A stretch of 64,000 bases of DNA, taken from Comamonas terrigena NBRC 13299. GTDB lineage: Bacteria > Pseudomonadota > Gammaproteobacteria > Burkholderiales > Burkholderiaceae_C. How positions within the stretch are numbered: the first letter of the stretch is position 1; every line of letters begins with the position of its first letter. The notes under the pieces were generated by a model. That model worked only from the letters and a program-made list of their open reading frames with translations. It did no database searches and was not told the origin of the DNA. Location: positions 1,693,001 to 1,757,000 of the forward strand of contig NZ_AP019749.1 of assembly GCF_006740045.1 (NCBI RefSeq), in the 5' to 3' direction. Positions 26,086 to 34,061 of this stretch are shown here, piece after piece. A program made the translations under genes and the position numbers.

Positions 26086-26757
26086 ATGACGAATCGACTG
26101 CAAGACGAAGTACTCCGACTGTTCCCGCCGCCGCTGCCGGACGGGAGCGTGCGGGCGCTTTGCATCGAGCTGGCCGGCCCGGCCGACTGGAGTTCGCTCG
26201 GGGCGCTGTGGCGCGGCGTTCAGGCCGAGCTGGACCTGCCGGCGCCGGGCATTGCCATCAATGGACGCCACGGCTATCAGCTGTGGTTCTCTACGGCCGT
26301 GCCAGTTGCTGCGACCGAGGCCGAGTCCTTCGCCGCGGCGCTACGCCGGCGCTGGCTGGCTCAAGCGGCCCCGCAACGCGTCCGCGTGCTGACGGCCAAT
26401 CTCGAGGTCATCCTGCCCCCGCAGCAGGTGGCCGTCGAGCAATGGGCCGCCTTCGTGGCCCCAGACCTCGCCCCGGTGTTCGAGGACACGCCCTGGCTCG
26501 ATGTGGAGCCCGGCGCGGAAGGACAGGCGGATCTGCTGGCCCGGCAGCAGACGATCCTGCTCGATGCCTGGCAGGAGGCGATGCGACGGCTCGGCGCGGC
26601 GCCTGTACCCGCGCAGCCCGGCGCGCCTGCTGTGACAACCGCACCGCTCGTCAGCCAAGAGAGCGATCCGCACGCCTTCCTGCTGCGTGTGATGAATGAT
26701 CCGCATGTGGATATGTCGCTGCGCATCGAGGCCGCCAAGGCGTTGCTCTCAAATTGA
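26086..26757 (+). CDS. Hypothetical protein, 223 aa
   Basis: Soluble protein starting MTNRLQDEVLRLFPPPLPDGSVRALCIELAGPADW (given here in overlapping part only), with IAINGRHGYQLWFSTAVPV, a proline/alanine-rich linker, and a C-terminal segment FLLRVMNDPHVDMSLRIEAAKALLSN of the kind seen at the end of small terminase-like or DNA-associated proteins. High GC and good coding bias. Similar proteins of unknown function are found in mobile or accessory regions of Burkholderiales by recall. Start at ATG 26086; a GTG at 26077 would add three residues. Confidence 0.6.
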   Translation: MTNRLQDEVLRLFPPPLPDGSVRALCIELAGPADWSSLGALWRGVQAELDLPAPGIAINGRHGYQLWFSTAVPVAATEAESFAAALRRRWLAQAAPQRVRVLTANLEVILPPQQVAVEQWAAFVAPDLAPVFEDTPWLDVEPGAEGQADLLARQQTILLDAWQEAMRRLGAAPVPAQPGAPAVTTAPLVSQESDPHAFLLRVMNDPHVDMSLRIEAAKALLSN

Positions 26758-27055
26758 AATGTGCCTCTGGGGGCGATGCTCCAGAACCCGCCGGAGCAGT
26801 TTCCAGCCCGACTGACCAGTAATTCGCCCGCGCACCACCAGCCACTGATCGCCGTGCACCCGCTCTCGGAAGCAAACCAGTCATAGGAGCAGCCAGCCGT
26901 CGAATGCCCGGTGACAGCCTCCGCAGTCGTTCAGCGGGTCACCCGCGTCTGACTCAGACCAGCCTAAGCCCGCCGCTAGCGCGGATGCTTTAGACAGCTG
27001 CAGGCAGGCAACTGTTTTCCGTTGATGCATGCCCGCCTATACCCATAATCACGGC
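26758..27055. other. Intergenic region, no gene seen
   Basis: About 300 bases between the 223-aa orphan and the acetyltransferase. The open frames here lack coding bias and conserved sequence. With 25142-25506 it flanks a two-gene accessory patch. Confidence 0.5.
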
Positions 27056-27511
27056 ATGACTGCAATACGAATGTCCCGGCCAAATGACGGCGCGCGCGCC
27101 GTGGAAATTTGGCGTGATGCTGTGGATGCGACCCATGACTTTTTGACCCGCGAAGACCGGGTGGCGCTGGATGCCATGGTCTGCGGTTTTCTGCTCAGCG
27201 CCCCGCTGTGGCTGGCGGTGGACGGGAACGACCGGCCGCTGGCGTTCATGCTGATCGACAACGGCCACATGGAAGCGTTGTTTGTGGACCCTGCTGTCAG
27301 AGGCCAAGGCATTGGCGCAGCGCTGGTGCGCCACGGGCTGGCGCTGCATGCCGGCATGACCACTGATGTCAACGAGCAGAACGCTCAGGCGGTAGGCTTT
27401 TACGAAAGCATGGGTTTTCAGCGCACAGGCCGTTCTGCGCTGGATGGGCAAGGGCGTCCTTACCCGCTGATCCATCTGCAACACGGTACGCCGGGGGCTG
27501 AAGGGCGGTAA
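27056..27511 (+). CDS. GNAT-family N-acetyltransferase (YjaB-like)
   Basis: A 151-aa acetyltransferase resembling E. coli YjaB. Diagnostic segments: EIWRDAVDATHDFLTREDR, PLAFMLIDNGHMEALFVDPAVRGQGIGAALV (CoA-binding RGQGIG), DVNEQNAQAVGFYESMGFQRTGRS. The start at 27056 (MTAIRMSRPND) fits the family; an upstream ATG at 27029 adds nine residues. Substrate unknown; transcribed alone. Confidence 0.87.
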   Translation: MTAIRMSRPNDGARAVEIWRDAVDATHDFLTREDRVALDAMVCGFLLSAPLWLAVDGNDRPLAFMLIDNGHMEALFVDPAVRGQGIGAALVRHGLALHAGMTTDVNEQNAQAVGFYESMGFQRTGRSALDGQGRPYPLIHLQHGTPGAEGR

Positions 27512-27724
27512 GGGCCGCCAGGGGGCGGGCGGCGCACAGCGCCCGACTGCTGCCCCTTTGTCTCACCAACAGACTCTGCATTCAGACGCGCCGAGAGCAC
27601 GCATCGACCGGGTGGCTCGCCATGGGGTGGTCCGCTGTTTACCTGCTTTGAAAGTTGCCGGCAGCCCTGGCACACGGGCCGCTACGCCGGTCAGCCGGGC
27701 TTGGCTCCCGGGAAGTGCTCTGCG

Positions 27725-28195
27725 TCACTTGTCGGCAAAGACAAACACCGGTTCGTAGGTGATGGGGAAGTTCACCGAGCGGGCGATGAAGCAGACTTCG
27801 TGAATGCGGCCATGGATGGCGTGGGCCACGTCCACATTGCTGCCTGGTTGCAGCGTGATCTTTGGGTGCAGCGTGGCACTGGCAAACCTGCCGGCACCGC
27901 CTGGGCCCAGTTCTGCGATCCCCACCGGCGTGTCCTGGTAGTCCAGCACCACCACCCCGTCCACGGCGGCATAGTGCAGGTACCACAGCATGTGGCAGGC
28001 GGCCAGCGCAGACAGCAACAGATCTTCGGGGTTCATCTTGGCGGGATCGCCGCCCAGCAGGGGGTCGTTGGAGCAATGGATGACCGGCTTGCCTTCGATC
28101 GCGATGTCCCAGGTGCGGTCATAGGAGCGGTAGCCGGAGGTGCCTTCTCCACGGTTGCCGGTCCACACAATGTGCGATTGGTACTGGTGCGTCAT
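27725..28195 (-). CDS. OsmC-family protein
   Basis: A 156-aa member of the OsmC/Ohr superfamily. Two cysteines in the expected positions, one in LLLSALAACHMLW and one in HEVCFIARSVNFP, are the peroxidatic and resolving residues in organic hydroperoxide reductases, so thiol-dependent peroxide removal is likely. NPEDLLLSA and ITYEPVFVF support the fold. Start MTHQYQSH at 28195 is chosen because the preceding in-frame residues (to 28378) are low complexity. Downstream of metE on the same strand with a 214-base gap. Confidence 0.85.
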   Translation of the reverse strand: MTHQYQSHIVWTGNRGEGTSGYRSYDRTWDIAIEGKPVIHCSNDPLLGGDPAKMNPEDLLLSALAACHMLWYLHYAAVDGVVVLDYQDTPVGIAELGPGGAGRFASATLHPKITLQPGSNVDVAHAIHGRIHEVCFIARSVNFPITYEPVFVFADK

Positions 28196-28409
28196 GGTTT
28201 TTTTGCTGCTGAGTTCTTGCTGCTGAAGAGGGCTTGTATTTTGCCCATGCTGCAAGACGGTTCCCGAAGGTCCGCCGCCCAGGGCTTCCACGGTCGGCAT
28301 GGTGGCCTGTGGCGGCGGAGGGGCGAGCCAGTGAGAGGTGAGACCACGCTGTCCCTGCATGGCTCGCCTGCTCGCCAACTGCCGGCCACCGTCACACCAG
28401 CACCGCTGC

Positions 28410-30718
28410 TTACGCCGCCTGTGCGGCCAACCGGGGATCGGAGCGCAGGCTGCGGGCGGCGGCCACCATGTGCTGCAGTGCCGGAATCACTTCGGCCCAC
28501 TGGCGCGTTTTCAGCCCGCAGTCGGGGTTGACCCACAGGCGCTCGGCGGGGATGCGCTCTGCCGCCTTGTGCATCAGGCTGACGATGTGCTGCTGGGTGG
28601 GGATGTTGGGCGAGTGGATGTCATACACCCCGGGGCCGATCTCGTTGGGGTACTGGAAGTGTTCGAAGGCGTCCAGCAGTTCCATGTCCGAGCGTGAGGT
28701 CTCGATGGTGATCACGTCCGCATCCATGTCCGCAATCGAGGCCATGATGTCGTTGAACTCCGAATAGCACATGTGGGTGTGGATCTGGGTGGTATCCGCC
28801 ACGCCGTTGGCCGTGATGCGGAAGGACTCCACCGCCCAGTGCAGATAGTGCTGCCACTGGGATTTGCGCAGCGGCAGGCCTTCGCGCAGTGCGGCCTCGT
28901 CGATCTGGATGATCTGCACGCCGGCCCGCTCCAGGTCCAGCACTTCCTCGCGGATGGCCAGGGCCAGCTGGTAGCAGGAATCGGCGCGGGGCTGGTCATC
29001 CCGGACAAAGGACCAGTTCAGGATGGTGACCGGGCCGGTCAGCATGCCTTTCATGGGGCGCGCGGTGAGCGACTGGGCATAGCGTATCCATTCCACCGTC
29101 ATGGCGCGGGGGCGGCTGATGTCGCCAAACAGAATGGGCGGCTTGACGCAGCGCGAGCCATAGGACTGCACCCAGCCGAACTGGCTGAAGGCATAGCCGT
29201 CAAGCTGTTCACCGAAGTATTCGACCATGTCGTTGCGTTCGGCCTCGCCGTGCACCAGCACGTCCAGACCCAGGGCCTCCTGTTCACGGACGCTGCGTTC
29301 GATCTCGGCGCGCATCGCCGCCTGGTAGCTGGCGCTGTCCAGCCGTCCGGCCTTGAAGGCGCTGCGGGCCTGGCGGATTTCTGCCGTCTGCGGGAAGGAA
29401 CCGATGGTGGTGGTGGGGAAGGCCGGCAGCTTCAGCAGCGCCGCCTGCTTGGCGGCACGCACGCTGTAGGCACTTTGGCGTTGGCCCAGTTGGGCGCTGA
29501 TGCGGGCCACGGCGGCACGCACGGCCGGGTTGTGCACGCGCGGCGAGGTGCGGCGGGCGGCCAGTGCGGCGGCGTTGTCTGCCAGTTCGGCACTGACGGC
29601 AGCGCGGCCTTGCGTGAGCGCCTGGCCCAGCACGCGCAATTCGCCCAGCTTCTGCAGCGCATAGGCCAGCCAGGATTTGACGTCGGCATCCAGCTTGTGC
29701 TCGCTGTTCAGGTCCACGGGCACATGCAGCAGGGAGCAGCTGGGGGCAATCCACAGGCGATCGCCCAGGCGTTCGGCCAATGGCTCCAGCCAGTCCAGTA
29801 CCGACGCCAGGTCCGTCTTCCAGATGTTGCGGCCATTGATCACGCCCAGCGACAGCACCTTGTGCGGGGGCAGCAGGCCCAGCAGTTGCTGTACATCGTC
29901 GCGGCCGGTGGTGACATCGATGTGCAGGCCGGCCACGGGCAGGTTGGCGGCCAGGTATTTGTTGTCGCCCAGTTCGCCAAAATAGGTGGCCAGCAGAATC
30001 TTGAGGCGGCTGGCCTTCAGGTGGTGGTAGGCCAGGTTGAAGGCGTGCTGCCAGTCGGCGTCCAGCTCGGTCACCAGCACGGGCTCGTCGATCTGCACCC
30101 ATTGCACGCCCTGTGCAGCCAGCGTCTCCAGCAGCTCGGCATAGACCGGAAGCAGGCGCTGCAGCAGGTCCAGCTTGTTGCTGTTGTCCTTGGCCTTGCC
30201 GATGGACAGGTAGGTGATGGGGCCGATGATGACGGGCTTGGCGTTCACGTTCTGTGCCCGGGCTTCGGCAAGCTGTTCCAGCAGGCGCCAGGCGTCCAGC
30301 TGAAAGGTGGTGGCGGCCGTGAACTCCGGCACGATGTAGTGGTAGTTGGTGTCGAACCACTTGGTCATCTCTCCGGCGGCCACGCCGCCGCAGCACAGGG
30401 CATGCGCTTCCATACCCTGGACGGAACGGCCCCGGGCCACGCGGAAGTAGTTGTCCAGCGGGTCGCCATGGAAGTCCTGCACCCGCTCGGGCAGGTTGCC
30501 CAGGGTGAAGCTCATGTCCAGCACCTGGTCGTAGAAGGCGAAGTCGCCCACGGGGACCAGGTCCAGGCCTTGCTGGCCCAGTGGCGTGCGCGCAGTTCGG
30601 CGCCCAGCTGTTTCAGTGCATCGCGGGAGGATTCGCCTTTCCAGTAGGACTCCAGCGCGAACTTGAGTTCACGCTGGGCGCCGATGCGCGGAAAGCCGAG
30701 GTTGTGGATGGTGGTCAT
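28410..30718 (-). CDS. metE: Cobalamin-independent methionine synthase MetE, frameshifted near its N-terminus
   Basis: Transfers a methyl group from 5-methyltetrahydropteroyltriglutamate to homocysteine in the last step of methionine synthesis. The N-terminus (ATG 30718: [20 protein letters not shown]) reads for about 49 codons to RARHWAS, then the frame is lost; the rest, [17 protein letters not shown] onward to 28410, is in another frame. One base missing near 30574-30580 (GGGCCCAG read as GGGCCAG) explains it, and the corrected product is 769 aa, the normal size. Zinc and homocysteine ligands are intact: HMC in [10 protein letters not shown], Glu in ETSRSDMEL, Cys in [10 protein letters not shown]. 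It is divergent from metR, its known activator, with 116 bases between. Confidence 0.9.
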
Positions 30719-30780
30719 GGAATGCTGCTCCTGTCGTCAAGCGTTGTGCGTTCAAGCAATGGGGCGAATGCTAGAGACCG

Positions 30781-30831
30781 ATATCCATGAAGTAAAATGG
30801 TTAAATCTCACATATCCATGAGTTGTATTCA
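30781..30831 (+). promoter_or_regulatory. MetR-site candidates: direct repeat ATATCCATGA and TGAGTTGTATTCA
   Basis: ATATCCATGA occurs at 30781-30790 and again at 30812-30821, start-to-start 31 bases (three helical turns). The 13-base TGAGTTGTATTCA at 30819-30831 matches the MetR consensus TGAANNNNNTTCA at 7 of 8 fixed positions. Both lie between metE and metR and near the metR start, fitting metE activation and metR autoregulation. Confidence 0.6.
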
Positions 30832-30834
30832 TTC

Positions 30835-31728
30835 ATGCTGGAGCGCATCCATCTCGCCATCCTCCAAGAGGTTGAAAAACAAGGCTCTTTGACCGCAGCG
30901 GCCGATGTGCTGTGCGTCACGCAGTCGGCGCTGAGCCACAGTATGAAAAAGCTCGAAGGCCAGCTGGGCACCGATATCTGGCTGCGCGAAGGCCGCAGCC
31001 TGCGGCTGACGCAGGCCGGGCAGTACCTGCTGGCCGTGGCCAATCGCGTGCTGCCGCAGCTGGACCTGGCCGAAGCCCGGCTCAAGCAGTTCGCCCAGGG
31101 AGAGCGGGGGGCGCTGCGCATCGGTATGGAATGCCACCCCTGCTACCAGTGGCTGCTGAAGATCGCCTCGCCCTATCTGGCGGCCTGGCCCGATGTGGAA
31201 GTGGACGTGAAACAGAAGTTCCAGTTTGGCGGCATTGGCGCGCTGTTCGGCTACGAGATCGACCTGCTGGTCACGCCGGACCCGCTGTACAAGCCGGGCC
31301 TGGAGTTTGTGCCGGTGTTCGATTACGAGCAGGTGCTGGTGGTCTCCAGCCAGCACCCGCTGGCGCAGGCGGACTATGTGCTGCCCCGGCAACTGGGCAG
31401 CGAGGTGCTGATCACCTACCCGGTGGCCACCGACCGGCTGGACATCTACAACCAGTTTCTGCTGCCCGCAGGCATTGCGCCGCGCCGGCACAAGACCATT
31501 GAGACCACCGACATCATGCTGCAGATGGTGGCCAGCGGCCGGGGCGTGGCGGCGCTGCCGCGCTGGCTGGCGCTGGAGTACGCCGGCAAGATGCCGGTGG
31601 TGCCCGTGCGCCTGGGCAAGAAAGGCATTGCCAAGCAGATCCACCTGGGCGCGCGCGAGGCGGACATGGACATCGACTACCTGCAGGCCTTTATTGCGCT
31701 GGCGCGCGAGCCGTTCAGCGCGGTCTGA
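30835..31728 (+). CDS. metR: LysR-family regulator MetR
   Basis: Homocysteine-responsive activator of metE and related genes. The 297-aa product has the LysR HTH at residues about 1-60 (LERIHLAILQEVEKQGSLTAAADVLCVTQSALSHSMKKLE, quoted in part) and a substrate domain with MECHPCYQWLLKI, characteristic of MetR. Start ATG 30835 is chosen over an upstream TTG at 30823. Divergent placement next to metE is the classical metR-metE layout. Confidence 0.93.
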   Translation: MLERIHLAILQEVEKQGSLTAAADVLCVTQSALSHSMKKLEGQLGTDIWLREGRSLRLTQAGQYLLAVANRVLPQLDLAEARLKQFAQGERGALRIGMECHPCYQWLLKIASPYLAAWPDVEVDVKQKFQFGGIGALFGYEIDLLVTPDPLYKPGLEFVPVFDYEQVLVVSSQHPLAQADYVLPRQLGSEVLITYPVATDRLDIYNQFLLPAGIAPRRHKTIETTDIMLQMVASGRGVAALPRWLALEYAGKMPVVPVRLGKKGIAKQIHLGAREADMDIDYLQAFIALAREPFSAV

Positions 31729-31742
31729 GCGTCAGCGGTGCC

Positions 31743-32603
31743 TTACTGGTATTTCTGCTCCAGCCCGTCCCAGAAGTCCTTGTTCACCAGACGCTGGCGT
31801 TCCAGGAAGGGGGCCACGATGGCGGGGTCTTCATCCACCTGGTGCGCATCGCGCAGCACGGTCAGGCATTTCTGCATGCCGGCCACGGCGCCTTGCAGGG
31901 CGGCGTTGGCGTAGAGCACAAAGCCAAAGCCCAGCTGGCCCAGCGCATCGGCATTGAACAGCGGGGTCTTGCCGCCGATGACCATGTTCATCAGCTGCGG
32001 GGCGTGCAGGCGCTGGGGCAGGGCGCGCACTTCTTCGGCGCGGGTGACGGCTTCGACAAACAGGATGTCGGCACCGGCTTCCTCAAACGCCTGGGCGCGT
32101 TCGATGGCAGCTTCAAAGCCGTGCACGGCTGCGGCGTCGGTGCGGGCCATGATGAGGGTGCCGCTGTCGCGGCGGGCGTCGACGGCGGCCTTGATCTTGC
32201 CCAGCATCTCGCTGGTCTCGATCACCTGCTTGCCGTTGAAGTGGCCGCAGCGCTTGGGCGAGACCTGGTCTTCCAGCTGGATGCAGTCGGCCCCGGCACG
32301 CTCCAGGGTGCGCACGGCGTGGTAGGTGTTGACGGCATTGCCAAAGCCGGTGTCGGCGTCCACCAGCAGCGGCACTTCCACCGCGTCGCGGATGCGGGCG
32401 GTGTGGTCGGCAATGTCGCTCAGGCCCATGAAGCCCTGGTCGGGCATGCCGAACCACATATTGGTGACACCGGCGCCCGTGACGTAAATGGCTTCAAAGC
32501 CCAGGTCGGCAATGAGCCGGGCCGACAGGGCGTTGAAGGCGCCGGGCACCAGGACGCCGCGGCGGGCCAGGGCCAGGGCTGCGAGTTGTTGCTTGGGGTT
32601 CAT
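31743..32603 (-). CDS. Isocitrate lyase/PEP mutase-family lyase (PrpB-like)
   Basis: A 286-aa (beta/alpha)8 enzyme with the superfamily signatures VDADTGFGN (Mg-binding aspartates) and KRCGHF (catalytic Cys), and IMARTDAAAV. Position after prpF suggests it cleaves 2-methylisocitrate to pyruvate and succinate. However NMVIGGKTP stands where canonical PrpB has NITEFG, and the sequence looks closer to the dimethylmalate lyase / oxaloacetate decarboxylase branch. It may substitute for PrpB, or a true prpB may be elsewhere. A 151-base gap separates it from prpF. Ends 14 bases from the metR stop, convergent. Confidence 0.85.
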   Translation of the reverse strand: MNPKQQLAALALARRGVLVPGAFNALSARLIADLGFEAIYVTGAGVTNMWFGMPDQGFMGLSDIADHTARIRDAVEVPLLVDADTGFGNAVNTYHAVRTLERAGADCIQLEDQVSPKRCGHFNGKQVIETSEMLGKIKAAVDARRDSGTLIMARTDAAAVHGFEAAIERAQAFEEAGADILFVEAVTRAEEVRALPQRLHAPQLMNMVIGGKTPLFNADALGQLGFGFVLYANAALQGAVAGMQKCLTVLRDAHQVDEDPAIVAPFLERQRLVNKDFWDGLEQKYQ

Positions 32604-32754
32604 GTGTATATGGGTTCCGGTGGTTGCTTCGGCGCCCGCTTTGTCCGGGGTTGTTGCGGTTGCTTCTGCGTTGACTGGGTACGGTGGGGTGTGCCGGTCC
32701 GGGCCGCCGGGCCGGTGGCGCGAGGGATCTTGGGATCGGTTGTGCAGCGCGGTT

Positions 32755-34026
32755 TCAGCGGGCGTTCAGTACGTCACCCGGCACGCGCACCCAGCCTTCC
32801 ATCAGGATGCGGGCGCTGCGGCTCATCAAGGCCTTGGTGACCTGCCAGCTGCCGTTGGTGCATTGCGCCTCGGCGCCCACGCGCAGCGTGCCGCTGGGGT
32901 GGCCAAAGCGCACGGCGTTGCGTGCGCCGCCGCCTGCCGCCTGGTTGACCAGGGTGCCGGGCACGGCGGCGGCCGTGGCAATGGCAACGGCTGCGGTGCC
33001 CATCATGGCGTGGTGCAGCTTGCCCATGGACAGGGCGCGTACGAGCAGGTTGATGTCGCTGGCGGCAATGGCTTTGCCGCTGGATGCCGTGTAGCTTTGT
33101 GCAGGGGCCACCAGCGCAATCTTGGGGGTGTGCTGGCGCGTGGCGGCGTCTTCCAGGCGCTGGATCAGGCCCATGCGCAGGGCGCCGTGGGCACGGATGG
33201 TCTCAAACCGGGCCAGTGCGGCGGGGTCGTTGTTGATGGCGTCCTGCAGCTCGCAGCCGGTGTAGCCCAGGTCTGCGGCGTTGAGAAAGATGGTGGGGAT
33301 GCCGGCGTTGATCAGGGTGGCGGCCAGGCGGCCCACGCCGGGGACATCCAGGCTGTCGACCAGATGGCCGGTGGGGAACATGGCGCCGCCGCTGTCTGCG
33401 CCATCGTTCGCACCTTCATCCGCAGGGTCCAGAAACTCCAGCGCCACCTCGGCCGCGGGGAAGGTCACCCCGTCCAGGGTAAAGCCGCCGGTTTCCTGCA
33501 CCTGGCCGTCCGTGATGGGCACATAGGCCACGATGGTCTTGCCGATGTTCGCCTGCCAGATGCGGATGGTGGCCATGCCCTGGTGCGGAATCCGGGCCTG
33601 GTCGATCAGGCCCATGTGGATGGCGCAGGGGCCGACGGCGGCGCTCAGGTTGCCGCAGTTGCCGCTCCAGTCCACAAAGGCCTGGTCGATGGCCACCTGG
33701 CCAAACAGATAGTCCACATCGTGGTCCGGGTGGCTGCTGGGGCTGAGGATCACGGCCTTGCTGGTGGAGGAGGAGGCATTGCCCATGCCATCGATCTGTT
33801 TGCCATAGGGGTCGGGGCTGCCCAGCGTGCGCAGCAGGATGGCATCGCGCACGGGGCCGGGTTGTTGGGCGGCTTCGGGCAGGTCCTGCAGGCGGAAGAA
33901 CACGCCCTTGCTGGTGCCGCCGCGCAGGTAGGTGGCGGGAATACGGATCTGCGGCGCAAACCGCTGTGGGTCACGGGGACTGTCCGGCAGGGTGCCGCTG
34001 GTGCTGTCGTTCATGCTGTGGTTCAT
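32755..34026 (-). CDS. prpF: 2-methylaconitate cis-trans isomerase PrpF
   Basis: Isomerises trans- to cis-2-methylaconitate made by AcnD, in the methylcitrate route of propionate breakdown. The 423-aa product has the PrpF hallmarks: IPATYLRGGTSKGVFF near the N-terminus (catalytic-loop region), SGNCGNLSAAVGP with the catalytic Cys, and MGKLHHAMMGTAAVAIATAAA. Start ATG 34026 (GAGACACC upstream); a second ATG at 34014 is possible. Follows acnD after 35 bases. Confidence 0.92.
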   Translation of the reverse strand: MNHSMNDSTSGTLPDSPRDPQRFAPQIRIPATYLRGGTSKGVFFRLQDLPEAAQQPGPVRDAILLRTLGSPDPYGKQIDGMGNASSSTSKAVILSPSSHPDHDVDYLFGQVAIDQAFVDWSGNCGNLSAAVGPCAIHMGLIDQARIPHQGMATIRIWQANIGKTIVAYVPITDGQVQETGGFTLDGVTFPAAEVALEFLDPADEGANDGADSGGAMFPTGHLVDSLDVPGVGRLAATLINAGIPTIFLNAADLGYTGCELQDAINNDPAALARFETIRAHGALRMGLIQRLEDAATRQHTPKIALVAPAQSYTASSGKAIAASDINLLVRALSMGKLHHAMMGTAAVAIATAAAVPGTLVNQAAGGGARNAVRFGHPSGTLRVGAEAQCTNGSWQVTKALMSRSARILMEGWVRVPGDVLNAR

Positions 34027-34061
34027 GGTGTCTCTGGCGCGGTGTCTCGGTAGTGCTGTGC

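Noticed and set aside
28773..30647. 624-codon open frame on the plus strand
   Set aside because: Antisense to metE.
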